DNA of 64,000 nt from Trichostrongylus colubriformis (taxonomy: Eukaryota; Nematoda; Chromadorea; Rhabditida; Trichostrongylidae): contig OZ022261.1 in NCBI GenBank assembly GCA_963978905.1, forward strand, positions 9,487,992 to 9,551,991, read 5' to 3'. The position numbers and the translations under genes are program-made. Below are positions 1-10,190 of the stretch, piece after piece (position 1 is the stretch's first letter; each line of letters opens with the position of its first letter). Under the pieces are notes generated by a model. The model ran no database searches and was not told the origin of the DNA. It worked only from the letters and a program-made list of their open reading frames with translations.

Positions 1-57
1 TCTTCTTTTTCGATGAAAGTCACTGCTAAAAAATAAGCTCCGGAGAAAAAGAACTAC

Positions 58-199
58 CTTCCGTGGTTTTGAAGCCGTTGATTCGACACTTCTTTTCTGG
101 CAAAATCTCCAGATCTACAGGCTGCCATGGAACAGAAGTGAGTGTGACATTCATCGATAACTTACTCAATTTGGGTGGTGCTGGTGGAGGTGGACACAT
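58..199 (-). CDS. Unresolved candidate exon, possibly the 3' continuation of the S1-like gene
   Basis: A minus-strand open stretch lies between a plausible acceptor (TTTTTAAG, just right of base 199) and a donor (GAAG|GTAGTT, just left of base 58). It opens with a proline-rich MCPPPPAPPK segment and includes the motif LEILPEKKCRINGF, which resembles the strand-plus-cysteine region after the catalytic Asp in chymotrypsin-like proteases. I cannot prove it belongs to the upstream protease-like gene: a stop codon near base 237 separates the two in the current reading. The window ends before any GDSGGP-type serine region would appear. Confidence 0.3.
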
Positions 200-329
200 C
201 TTAAAAATACCAGTTGTCATCCAATAATAGAAACATTATTTTTTGCTGGTGGTGACATTAGGACAGAAAATTCGCGTGGCCTTGACGCGTACGAGTTGAT
301 GCAAGATAGAGGAGCAGTACTGGTTGAGT

Positions 330-480
330 TCTGAAGCAATTACGCCTGGAATAAGCCGCAGAGTAGCGTCATCGCTTCAGCACCCATTCAATACGGCGTG
401 CATAGCTCGCCCAATGCGTCGCACGCCAAACGCCGCAACGCGGATTTTCTTTCCAAATGGCACACACCCACTTTTGCGTC
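330..480. repeat. Dispersed repeat family A, copy 1
   Basis: The core TGCATAGCTCGCCCAATGCG, followed by TCGCACGCC, recurs with changes near 1090-1130 and more distantly at 28.7 kb and 34.75 kb. It sits in the presumed last intron of the S1-like gene and explains why the reading VAAFG runs on into a short extra tail before a stop. Confidence 0.45.
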
Positions 481-938
481 TAACCACAGCATTACTGCCA
501 TACCTCGTCCCTGATGGCTATGATCTCAAGTACAGCAATACGATCAATCTGTGTGATAGAACTGACAGCTCGTTTTCTGTGCGTTGTCCCTTTGGAATAG
601 ATGACTATGGTGTTTCCCCTGAATAACCAATAACCACAATGTGAGCGCGATATTTGAAAAAGAAACCAAAGAATTAAAAAAAAACTGGAAAATCGCAAAA
701 GTGTAGAATGCAGGGATAAGCAAGAGAGAAGTGAGGATGATGAACCAACGTTTCTCCATCGTCATCAGTGGCGATACATTTGGACGAGGTGAGAATGAGT
801 GATGGAGCTATCAGTGTGCCAGTACATCCGATAACTCGAGAGTCATTCAGGGGAGATTGTGATAGGATCTGTAAAGATAAGTACGAAGCTCGTGCTTCAG
901 AGAACTCTGCGTTTCTACCCCCTGCGAATGCGCTTAGT

Positions 939-1176
939 GGGGTGTGTACCCTTATGTCAGGATTTCGCAGCGGCACGTCGTAAGCAAAAAAATGCGGACG
1001 AGCTAAAGGTGCCATGTTGTTGGGTCCTGAAGCGATCGCATTTCAACTGCGTATCGCGCCTAGCATTACCGTGTAATCGTTCTGAGACCCAACTACCGCC
1101 ACGCGCATAGCTCGCACACACTGCGTCGCACGCCGCTCGTCATCGTGCGAAGTCCTGACATAAGGGTACACACCCC
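939..1176. repeat. Foldback insertion filling intron 2 of the S1-like gene
   Basis: Bases 939-962 and 1153-1176 are a perfect 24-bp inverted repeat (GGGGTGTGTACCCTTATGTC plus AGGA and its complement), about 190 bp apart. Between them lies a copy of repeat family A (about 1015-1140). The arms begin 17 bases from exon 3 and 50 bases from exon 2, so almost the whole 305-bp intron is this structure. Confidence 0.65.
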
Positions 1177-2026
1177 GCTTGGTGCAAGGCGTGGAACGTA
1201 TGCGTGCAATTAGTGATCACAAGTACCAGGGTTAATGATACGGCCCACGTAGGGAAATCTTTCTCCTGAGTGGTAACCGTGGCAAAGCCTGGGCTAAAAT
1301 CGAACAAAACTGTGTAGAAACGGTAATGTAATCCTTTCTAGTCTACAGTTCGCTTTTGATACCCTTGAATAGTCTAGGAAATGAAAAAAAGTCATTAAAA
1401 CACCTTCATAAATTTGAATTTAATTCGAGCCGGAGACAAACCATCCTAAAATGAAGAGCTACATGTAAAATAACACTCAAAGCCTTGTTATTTCCTTCCT
1501 CCACATCTTTTGGGTGATTACAGCACAATGATCAGGGTTACCCCCTCTCAGCGGGAGCAGCAGGGAACGGTTCAATCCCAGACCTCTACCAAAACTGCAT
1601 AAATTAACTGGTACAGAGTAAAAAGGTCCGCTCACCTTGACAAGATAGCCATATCTATTCCATTCCGTTTCTTCTGCATCTTTCATGCCATATGTGCATT
1701 GCAGCACGAACAGGAAAGCTAGAACAAACCGCATTCCAGCGAACGGAGATGAAGTGAATGAATGCAAGCATTTTATCCATTTGCCAAGTATTGTTTTGAA
1801 ATCCCGCACTCTTATCAGCACCATGTGGGAATCTGTGTCAAGCTTCAAAACACAACTTTAAATTCAACCAGGGAATCAGCCTGTTGATCACTATAACCAG
1901 TTGTGACATGACGATTGAGGAAAAAGCACTTAGTTTGTCTGTACATCTGTTGGACGGCCTCTCGCGAGACTTGACACTGTAGAAAGAACAACCTGTTGGA
2001 ATCGATTACATACCCTTAAAGGAACC

Positions 2027-2232
2027 GGGTGGGGGTCGATTGGTCGAATTTTCACCTCGCGGCGTCGCACTCGCGGCGCCGTCGGTACGAGTCGTTTGGA
2101 ATTCCGCTCAAGACGCAATAGGCTGGTACCGTGAAGGATCTGTAAAGATTGTCGAATGTTCGTCTATGTTGTAGTTGTTGCTGTTTCAACAGATGAAGCT
2201 GCAAACGACATGCACTCGCCGCTGGCTGCGGC
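2027..2232 (+). mobile_element. MITE with GGTGGGGGTCGA terminus, copy 1, 3' end lost
   Basis: Starts GGGTGGGGGTCGATTGGTCG and matches the complement of the complete element at 3158-3416 along its length, including the internal GGTACCGTGAAGGATC and GTTTCAACAGATGAA stretches. The match stops at GCTGCGGCC, where a SINE-I tail takes over at 2233, so the distal terminus has been replaced or displaced. Confidence 0.7.
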
Positions 2233-2280
2233 CATAATCAGCAGCTATCAAAAATCAAAAATATCAAAATCAGTATCTAC
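2233..2280 (+). mobile_element. SINE-I tail fragment
   Basis: ATAATCAGCAGCTATCAAAA followed by ATCAAAAATATC matches the 3' part of the tRNA-headed element at 2407-2575 and of the minus-strand copy at 25811-25950. No tRNA head is present, consistent with a 5'-truncated insertion into the MITE. Confidence 0.6.
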
Positions 2281-2332
2281 TCAAGCTTTCAGCTATACGG
2301 TTCTATGCGGATATCGGCCAACCGGCTCAACA

Positions 2333-2374
2333 AGTTATACGTGTGAGTGTTGAAAAGCACTCACACGTATAACT
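2333..2374. repeat. Perfect 17-bp-arm hairpin
   Basis: AGTTATACGTGTGAGTG, an 8-base spacer TTGAAAAG, then the exact complement. The arms have no mismatches. The spacer is short and I see no polymerase III or miRNA context, so it is recorded as structure only. Confidence 0.85.
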
Positions 2375-2406
2375 ATACCATTCAGAAGCTCAGTTAAGGT
2401 GAAAGG

Positions 2407-2580
2407 GGTGTCGGTAGTTTAATGGATCAGCACATGCGCCCGGAAAGCATGAGGTGCGGGTTCGATTCCCGTCCAACACCGAGGCTTTTGCCCATAACTC
2501 AGCATCCTTGTAGTAACTTTCGTATCGCGAGCTGCAGCGATAACAGCAGCTATCAAAGATCGAAAGTAATATTATTATTA
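2407..2580 (+). mobile_element. tRNA-derived SINE (SINE-I), best copy
   Basis: The first ~75 bases fold like a tRNA. GGTGT pairs with ACACC, the anticodon-type arm is CATGC/GCATG, and the T arm holds the B-box GGTTCGATTCC. The apparent anticodon loop is 9 bases and lacks U33, so this is not a working tRNA. An unrelated body (GCTTTTGCCCATAACTCAGC) follows and ends in CAGCAGCTATCAAA and a TTATTATTA-type tail. The same head plus body occurs at 25811-25950 (minus) and 46110-46235. Confidence 0.75.
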
Positions 2581-2589
2581 TTCAATGGT

Positions 2590-3150
2590 CTGTCTGCTGG
2601 CCGAAGATGGTGTAAGGTTGTGAAATCAATAGATAGAATAGATCATTTCATTCATTGTACTCTTCAAATAGAATTGTTGCACACTAAAGTGTGAAATTAC
2701 ACAATGTTTTCGATTAATAGCTATATTTCTTGCTTAATAGATTACACGTCTTTGGTGACTCTTCAGGTACTCTTTTTCGGTCGAGCAGCAAAGCAAGCCC
2801 CCATGTGAGACTATTGCAAGGAGATGACGCTGAGTTGGATGGATCATTCATCTAAGCTTTCCTTAACGACGAAATTAGAGTGAGTTGCTCGATCTTCCAC
2901 CTAATCAAATTTCAATCAAAATAGCAGGAAACAATGAAAGATCACTCTTAGATACGGTTGCACGTTAGTGCTAAGAGGTAATCTGGCATACATTTTTTGA
3001 GATTTGATAAATCGTATCTATTGAAGATGGTCGATCACATCTGTAGGTGGGCGGCCATCGATTACCATTCATAAAAACTCAAAAAAGGACTACCTCTCAG
3101 CACTAATGTACAACCGTATTTTCTCAAATAGCTTATGCAAAATCAAACGA
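2590..3150. other. No gene seen
   Basis: AT-rich sequence without a convincing exon or repeat match elsewhere in the window. Confidence 0.5.
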
Positions 3151-3157
3151 AATGCAG

Positions 3158-3416
3158 GGGTGGAGGTCGATTTGTCGAATTTTCGCGCGGCCATCCGCGG
3201 TGAGTGCGGGTTGTTTGTAGTTTCACCCGTTGAAACATCATCAACCACCACATGTAAGAACTTCCGAAGCTTCCAACCAGCAATGTTGGAAGGTCCCTCA
3301 CGATACCAGCTCACTGCATACTGAGCGGAATTCCGAGCGACTGCAGCAAGTCGTGCTGGCGGCGCCGAGAGTGCGACGCTTCGAGGCGAAAATTCGACCA
3401 GTCGACCCCCACCTCG
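3158..3416 (+). mobile_element. MITE with GGTGGGGGTCGA terminus, copy 2, complete
   Basis: Inverted ends of about 28 bp (GGTGGAGGTCGATTTGTCGA on the left, the complement GGTGGGGGTCGACTGGTCGA on the right, both running into ATTTTCGC). The element is flanked by the 7-bp direct repeat AATGCAG (3151-3157 and 3417-3423). It has no transposase coding. A 7-8 bp target duplication would suit an hAT-type mobiliser, but I cannot assign the superfamily. Confidence 0.8.
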
Positions 3417-3429
3417 AATGCAGCACGGA

Positions 3430-5590
3430 GAGCTGACCCTAATATCGTATGTACGTGATCTAGCGTTACCTAATCTCCCTTTCTCGAAGCATCCGGACTT
3501 TTTTTTACTGAAGCATAGTGCTCAGGAAGCATAGGGTCTTATAGTCGACCTTTGACGATTTCACGCAAAAAGGACAGATTTCAATCAAAATGGGATCACC
3601 AAATATTTATTATTCAGGCAATAGTGTGTCAAATCGATTGGGCTTACTTCGTGAGAAAAGATGTGGTATAAGCCTATTTATCTTTCTAGAAAGTAAATAT
3701 GCGGAAACCGACCAAAACGTACTGACAACTTAATATTATAATATCGAGGCTTATAAAGTTTTGCCTTCTCATGAATTATGTTTTTCAGTCGTTTCATTTT
3801 ACAGTTTTAGAATCCTTTTGATCTATTATTCTAGTCTTTTTATTATTCATATGCCGGTCATGGTTCCCTTCCTGTTGTTTTCATCCTTTCACAACTACCT
3901 ATATAGCCAACTATCCATTCTTTTTTTCGGAATTCTTCTTCTAGTCTGTTCAGTTTTATTCTTTTCTTGTCAAACCTTATCTTGCTTTATTTTATCATTG
4001 GTGATTTTACATAATTTGATAACACTCTTTTAAACGACGTTAAAAAAATCTTTTCATCTTTTAAATCAATCTTTTTTCCATCATCTGATATACTGGTAAG
4101 CCTCGGAGTTGATTGAAGACACGGTGCTTCGTATGAGTAGAGGTAAAAGGAACGACTAAAGTGATTAAAATATGTAAACTGGCCTTGAAAAAATTGTTTT
4201 GAAAAGTGATTAAAATATGTAAACTGGCCTTGAAAAAATTGTTTTGAAGTTTCTTTTGCTTATTTTACCTACTTGTAAACAAGTCAATTACTCAATTAAG
4301 TGGGATATGAAAGCGCACAGATTAAATACAGGTTTGATGGTGGATAAGAAAAACCGTGTACAGTTAAGCTTTTATCCGCGCATTAGGCTTCAACATTGGA
4401 CTTACGCACCTGAAAATACATGAATTTGAAGGAAGACTTTTGAAAAATTGCAACACTTTTTACAAAGAGTTGCTTGCTTGAAAATCACCCCAAATTTGGG
4501 CTGGAAACTGCATCTTAGTATCCCGGGTATACTTGGCAATTTGGATATGGTTAACAGGAAGTGACATGAGGGCAGCACAAACATACATATTCTATCGATT
4601 TCAACGCTTTGATTGAGCAATACAATATTTAGTGATAAATAAAACAGGAGTAGATGTTACAACAGGAGAAAATCATTAATGACAACATACCCAGCCAATT
4701 ATCAAAAGACGCACGAAATCTGAATTAAGTACTTTTTTCTAGGTTTGTTCTCTTTTCATATACTTTTCTAGGTTTTTTTATCTTTTTATGTGAAACATCA
4801 TGCTGAAGTATATCGCTGAAAAAAGTTATTTTACAACTCTTATAATACGAGAACATTTAGATAATACAAATATGACAATAAGTAAAAGTAAATTTTTTTT
4901 GTGGCTTCTGCATTGACCTACATCTGTTCCCAATAAAACAGTTTTTAGTCGTTTTCCTGGACCAGCCCTCTCTTTCCATCTACCCTCTTACTAGCGATTG
5001 ATTGCCATTTAACCTTCGTACCGGATGCGAAAGTTTTTCAAAAATTTAAAAAGCTAATACGTCAGTGCTATCATGTGCTAAGAGCGGTCCAACGTTCAGA
5101 CGGCCAAGCGCAGTGTTTAATTTGTTGTTGTGATCCACATGATAAACACGTGGCACTTTTTAACCACAGCCCTAGTGCGGAAATCAAGGAATCGTGACAA
5201 ACGCTCGCAATACTCGTTAAATGTTTACACATCACAGTTCGTTTCCTATGAGAGGCCCTCGATTGTCTGGCGGGGTCTTTTTCTATCACGTGACAACGGT
5301 TCGTCACGCGGAAAATGATTTCCCGAGTTCAACGTTTCAGGTACATCCTTTGCATCATCTTTAAAGTATACGTGCTAAACGTGCTGATTACCGGTGCATA
5401 ACACGGAAGTGGTTATTCTGTTGTGCACACCGAGATGCTCAACAACTGTCCGTGAAGGGTCCAAAGTGTAAAGAACCAGTATCAGTAAATGTTATCATTG
5501 CCTTTGGGATGCACCACACATTTTATACGGTTACTGTAAAACAAACGTTCGCACAGTGACATATCAACAATATGGACTCATAAATCGTAA
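3430..5590. other. No gene seen; AT-rich with one short tandem duplication
   Basis: Only low-complexity open frames are present. Bases 3761-4033 are a hydrophobic, T-rich open frame with no exon signals that I credit. Confidence 0.5.
4160..4248. repeat. 45-bp tandem duplication
   Basis: Two essentially identical 45-bp units starting GTGATTAAAATATGTAAACT, at 4161 and 4206. The near identity suggests a recent event. Confidence 0.9.
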
Positions 5591-5599
5591 AGTTATTCA

Positions 5600-5925
5600 G
5601 CATTGTCTTGTCCCTAAGCTTCATGTTGATCTGAATATGTATTGAACAATGTGGGCCTTGCATGATTTATTCCAAAAGACTCAAAGAGACTTTCACAAAA
5701 TCGATTGCAATAAAGTCGTTGCAAAGTATTTTGAGCCCTGTCGAGAGACTCTATTTCAGAGCCGCTCGATAGGTTTTGATTTTACCATTGCAGGCTTGAG
5801 AAAGGCGCTGGGCACCGAAGGCTTGCCAATAAAAGCTCAAAATACTTTTGTAACTACTTTTTTGCAATCAATTTTGTGAAAGTCTTTTTGAGTCTTTTTG
5901 AATAAATCTTGCAAGTCTCACACTG
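5600..5925. mobile_element. Foldback element, repeat family G, copy 1
   Basis: The left part (about 5668-5740) and right part (about 5835-5915) are imperfect complements over ~75 bp. For example AAAAGACTCAAAGAGACTTT pairs with AAAGTCTTTTTGAGTCTTTT. The upstream lead TCATGTTGATCTGAATATGT recurs at 23.0 kb, and the central CAGGCTTGAGAAAGGCGCTG recurs at 48.57 kb. Confidence 0.7.
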
Positions 5926-6059
5926 TAAATACATAATCGCATAGTTATTATTTTCTCACGCAAGGAAAACGCTTTATCCGAAGTTCGCGGAACTACTTAC
6001 CTTTTTACCTCTTTGGAGCTCAAATCCTTTGTACTTCAACAAAAAGTGGCAGTTTCTTG

Positions 6060-6320
6060 GATGAATTGCAATGAGAATCTGGAAACCCCAGCCCGATCTC
6101 CCCTTTTTAAAGGTACCGTAAGAAGAAAGTACGAACTGGGAATACATGTTTTCCGGTAGCAAACCTTTCACTTCAGAAGGGGTGATGCTTAGCGAAACGC
6201 GCATTGAAAAAGGACGGCTTGGGCTCAAATCACGATTTCGCAGCACGGCGTGTCGTTCTGCAGATCCTCAGACGGGCGAGTAGCCGGTGAGGGCAGGAAA
6301 ACGTTCCCGTCCTTCGGCTA
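6060..6320. repeat. Repeat family B, 5' portion
   Basis: Two blocks recur: TACGAACTGGGAATACATG... up to GCATTGAAAAAGG matches 55.85-55.94 kb, and GCAGCACGGCGTGTCGT... matches 44.03-44.10 kb. A minus-strand open frame here (6246-6001) ends at a perfect donor AAG|GTAAGT, but it overlaps the repeat, so I do not call it a gene. Confidence 0.5.
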
Positions 6321-6437
6321 CACTTCTTACAGAGCCGAAAGTACGCCATCTATCCTTGCAGCATCTTTCCAACCCTCCCATTGCATCCTGAATTCTGAAA
6401 TTCTGTTCTAAAAATACACACTCGAAAATCACTAGGA

Positions 6438-6592
6438 AAGTACAGTCTATTTCGGAGCGCCTGGCAGGGCGAGGCCTACGGACTTGGATGAACGTGTATC
6501 TAACTCTCTCACCCCGCCACACACTCTCACTCCCGCCACTCACCCAAGTCCGTAAGCCACGCCCTGCCAGGCGTTGGGAAATGGACTGTATA
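6438..6592. mobile_element. Foldback/MITE with ~48-bp arms
   Basis: The left arm contains GCCTGGCAGGGCGAGGCCTA then CGGACTTGG. The right arm is its complement with few mismatches, extending outward to a shared TACAGTC-ATTTC end. Only ~56 bp separate the arms. No coding capacity. Confidence 0.8.
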
Positions 6593-6599
6593 CATACAA

Positions 6600-7610
6600 T
6601 TGCCCGTTTCATTTGAACCAGACGTAAGTATGCTGTTCGATTCCACTATGTTTTCGAAATAAACTGATGTGAGTTTCAATTGCCCTTGCTGTATGTGGTT
6701 TCTTCTCTAACGCTGTGCAAACGTTTATGGTTGCATTTACGATGTAATTTACAACATGGAGGAAGCGTTTTTTCACCTCTTCAATACGACAAAATGTCGC
6801 AGTAATCTCTCAGCTGTGACTTCTTGATAAGAATCTTAAGACTAAAATATTATTTATAGCCTGGTGACAAGGAGATCGCATCAAAGTACTTCATGCCCGC
6901 ACATCAATTATGTGAGCAATATAGGACGAAAATAGTGCAGCACGATCTACTGTATGCATGAATATTAGAAATATACCATCCAAAGTTGAGCAAGTGATAC
7001 CAGGCTTGCCTGGACCTGAAGGCATACCGTTCTGGAGCAGTCCACTTCCCTCCTGGGCGGTAGCCTCGGTCTGTAATTGGCAAAGTTGTACCCATCTTGC
7101 CGCACAGTGATTTGTAGACCTCGAAGTGCCAGGACCGCTCAGACAGCATTGGAAATTTGTCTTATTCCATTCAAGGTTGTTGCAAGCACAGCCCGGAAAC
7201 AGGAATTTTGCACAGGTCTTCCATTTTTATGAGGATAAATGTGGCGTAAGGATAGAGGATGGAAAAAACAGGGTCCGCCCACCACAACATGCGCCGCCCA
7301 TTGCGCGAACGTGACGACCTTCAAGCACAACTTCTGCATTTTTCTTCTCTGACGCTAGCCTAGCACCTCTGCTTGCATAACTGAACACAGTGAGGCCGCC
7401 GTCAGACTTTGTAATTTTGCGATACTGGAATTTTGCGGTGTAGCGGCTCCGCACGCGAAGTTACCGCATTGCACAATCTCAAGGTTGTAGTATCGTGTGC
7501 GAAAGTGCAACGGCGCAAAATCGATCGCGAAGTCGCGAAACCCCACGGCGGTCCAACCTGTTCAGCATTATCACGTGAAGTGTGCTTCTTAAAACGTACA
7601 ACTCAGACTC
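6600..7610. other. No gene seen
   Basis: Short overlapping frames on both strands only. Bases 7380-7560 are locally GC-rich (GCGATACTGG, CGATCGCGAAGTCGCGAAA) and may be another degraded element, but I find no second copy. Confidence 0.4.
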
Positions 7611-7624
7611 ATTGAGATGCTGCA

Positions 7625-8015
7625 TGGAGTGAGGGGGGTTCTCGGGCTCTTATTTCTTGCAGTTTTCGCCGTTCTGTTTCGTAATTTCTCTGTCTCCTGA
7701 TGGGCGGACCCACACCAGCCGCCTGTTATAGGAAAGTGGCCCCACCGCGGGGTTGTACAATGGCTAGCACTCATCCACGCTAATACTGGACGGGAGACGT
7801 CAAGGTGTAGTAGACGGTACGAAGGTAAATTATCAATAGTCTTCGACTGCACCTACTGAAAAGCCGGCTTATTTAGCCCCTCGTCCTTCTGCTATCTATC
7901 CCCGGCTAGTGACGCAGAGAGCGCGAAAGAGAAGGGGTTTCTCGGGTTCCTATTTCTTAGAGTTTTTGCCGTTCTGTTTCGTAATTTCTCTACATTCACA
8001 CTGCTGAACTTTCTG
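7625..8015. repeat. Repeat family B, two adjacent copies
   Basis: GGGTTCTCGGGCTCTTATTT (7637) and GGGTTTCTCGGGTTCCTATT (7934) are both followed by TTGCCGTTCTGTTTCGTAATTTCTCT (longest shared core, 26 bp). The second continues into TTCACACTGCTG, as does the 44.2-kb copy. The interval between them, with TAGTGACGCAGA, is also family sequence. Confidence 0.65.
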
Positions 8016-8439
8016 AACATTTCATTCTGTGCATGTTCATTGAAACTGATGCACGGAGCACTCGATCTGCTCGATAAAACCCCATCCTCGACTCCCGCTG
8101 ACAGGAAAGTAAGCGTGAATTATATGAGGGGAACTATCAAGATATCAAAACAGTTCACTGGTGATGGGCTTTAGAGACGAGGTTGCCCTGAAGATACAGC
8201 GGCGTGAACTCCACACTCCATTGCGCAGTTTTTGTGAATATTGTAGATGGGTACACCCTAAAATACATAAAAAGATAAATTAACCATATTCAATCACGAC
8301 AATTGTAGGATTGATAAGGACATCAGCATCATGCCTGTAGGGCCTTCCGAAGTCCCTCACTGAGTCAGAGTAGCGGTAGTCTTGACGATAACCGGCTGTG
8401 CTTCAAAGGAATCGTCTACGAAAATTTAGATTTTTTCCG

Positions 8440-8575
8440 TTGCTGATATATTATAATGTAATTTCTTACTTAGAGCAACGTACAAATTTTTTAGCGAAAT
8501 AACGAAAATTCGGCTGAGATATAGATCCTCAAAATGACAGCCTACGGTAGGCGCGTCCGACGTGGTACGGTCACG
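8440..8575. repeat. Repeat family D, partial copy
   Basis: AATTCGGCTGAGATATAGAT then CCTCAAAATGACAGCC matches the left terminal region of the element at 40285-40695. Confidence 0.5.
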
Positions 8576-8579
8576 ATGG

Positions 8580-9200
8580 TTCTAGAAGCAAAGAGGCGAC
8601 GATCATGTGATCAGGGACTCAGATTGAGAAGCAAATCGTCATTGGGTGCGATAATTTGAATTGTACTTTCCCAGCCGACCGCGGCTTGAATGTTGCTCGG
8701 CGGGAATTTGAATGAGTTGCTCTTCTTCCTGTTTTTCGAGTTTTGTTATGAAACAAAAGAAATTTCTCTTTCTTCTTGTGTTTCTCTTCACAGAATGTAA
8801 CTAGCAGTGTGATTCGGGAGGAATTAGAATTATGGGATTTCCGTAGATAAATCTACATCCGTACCCTTTTTGTATGTGGACCTGTTCTGAAGGTTTGAAA
8901 TACTATTTGAAGAAAAAATCGCAATTCATTTTGACCTCACAGGCTTACGAGACGAGGAAATAGCGGAAGAATAAGTTGATTCAATATCTTGATGGCGTCT
9001 TCAAGAAGTTTGTTTATACCAACCACACAATGTCAAAATGGCGAACTTCGATAATTAAAATTAGTTTCCGTGATAAAAACTCCCTGTTACTTCCTAGTTT
9101 CAAGACATTTATCCGCAGAATTCTGCTCACTTTCAGTTTAGGCGTCTGCAAAACGCCGTCTCTTGTTATAATCGTATACACCACTAAACGTTATATGACA
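8580..9200. other. No gene seen
   Basis: No exon-like frame with splice context and no recognisable repeat. Confidence 0.45.
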
Positions 9201-9208
9201 TTGCAAAC

Positions 9209-9452
9209 GGGTGGGGGTCACGAGGTCGAATTTTTGCTTCGTGGCGGTGCACTCGCGGCGCCACGAGTACGAGTCGCCGTATCGATTCCCCCTGGGAGAA
9301 GGGCCGAGCGTGACTGCGTCACGTCTGCGCTTCCACTCATGCCCAATTGCCTCGCATGAAGGCTGCCATGCCCTGCCACTGGCACTCGCACCCGCCGCGC
9401 CGCTCTTCGCGCGCGGCCGCGCGGAAATTCGACCTCTTGACCCCCACCCCAC
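9209..9452 (+). mobile_element. MITE with GGTGGGGGTCGA terminus, copy 3, complete
   Basis: Inverted ends GGTGGGGGTCACGAGGTCGA and the complement of the right end, flanked by a 7-bp direct repeat TGCAAAC (9202-9208 and 9453-9459). The first ~65 bp also match copy 1 (GCACTCGCGGCGCC, GTACGAGTCG), but the centre is unrelated to copies 1 and 2, as is common for MITE subfamilies. Confidence 0.8.
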
Positions 9453-9924
9453 TGCAAACTAGCAACAGTCCGCTCAGGCTTTGAAAAAGGCGATCCCACC
9501 TTTACTTTAGCTATACAATGTCGTCAAGAGTTCAATAACAAAACAATCACCACGGAACAATGCCGAGGTTTGTACCAAGCTGCACTTGAAAGCTACTTCG
9601 AAGAAGTCGTTGTGTGGCGAAAAAACCATCGAAGCCTGATCCGTGCCTTAGCGTCATCAGTACTATACTTGGGAAAAGATATTTTTATATTTTCAATCAC
9701 CACATCAGTGTAGACTTACCACCTCAGCAAGCCTTGCAAAACCAATTTGCAAGTTCTTAAGAGGATTTCTGACAATGTGGAATTGTAGAATGTGAACGCA
9801 AAGCGAATATGACTTGGAATTGATAAATTCTTTGCCTTGAGCTATCCATTTCTACTGGGCCTACGCAATTGGTATGAAAGTGATCACCTGACTTTGGAAA
9901 AATGTAATGCTTTCGTAGCCTAGC

Positions 9925-10190
9925 CTGAATGCGATCGCACATAGCATGCAGGCGTGGTTTAAAGACAGTGATAGGGGTAATGTGGGTAATGGAAAGTTCT
10001 AACGGGGTCACGCAATTGAAAGGTGGGGGTCTAAAAAGACTATATGTGGCGGAATTTCTTATGAGAAAGGGTGCCTCCGGGCTTTATAAGAGCCGTCTTC
10101 TTCAACAGCTACTACTTTTTTTATGGCAGCCCGCCCCTTTTTTTCAGGGCGACCCGCCCCTTTCAAGAATAAGCCGCTAAAGGGCCCCTA
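9925..10190. repeat. Diverged repeat pair, member 1
   Basis: AAGACAGTGATAGGGGTAAT, CGGGCTTTATAAGAGCCGTC, TTTTATGGCAGCCCGCCCCT and intervening sequence recur in the same order at 10410-10615, roughly 75% alike by eye. Confidence 0.7.

Larger units (their letters stand above)
238..1734 (-). pseudogene. Secreted chymotrypsin-family (S1) serine-protease homologue, triad-substituted and probably frameshifted
   Basis: Exons on the minus strand join in frame. Exon 1 (1734-1636) encodes signal peptide MRFVLAFLFVLQCTYG and ends AAG|GTGAGC. Exon 2 (1293-1227) carries a cysteine and ends in RIINPG. Exon 3 (921-750) opens GGRNAEFSEARASYLSLQ, the usual mature N-terminus, and has CTGTLIAPSLILTSSKC where active enzymes have TAAHC, so the catalytic His is Lys. 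Exon 4 (618-504) has DRIAVLEI, where the Asp before I-A-L-L is replaced by Arg. Reading into CVPFGKK...VAAFG (about 502-425) needs a one-base shift, since no splice option restores phase. A further piece (LNQYC...) ends at a stop near 237. The Ser region is not in the window. Family assignment is firm; loss of catalysis and decay are inferences. An assembly error could explain the shift. Confidence 0.6.

Noticed and set aside
1477..1848. A longer 123-codon protein starting at 1848
   Set aside because: The signal peptide begins at the internal ATG at 1734, and the frame beyond 1636 follows a strong donor, so only 1734-1636 is taken as exon.
2407..2481. A functional tRNA gene
   Set aside because: The B-box is intact, but the anticodon-type loop has 9 bases without U33, the acceptor stem has a mismatch, and the same head occurs with one shared non-tRNA body in other copies. 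It is a SINE head.
3761..4033. A multi-pass membrane protein exon
   Set aside because: The frame is T-rich low complexity; the hydrophobicity follows from base composition and there are no splice signals.
7740..7860. A structural RNA (5S- or snRNA-like) region
   Set aside because: GGACGGGAGACGTCAAGG looked RNA-like, but no 5S, U1-U6 or spliced-leader sequence matches, and it falls between two family B repeat blocks.
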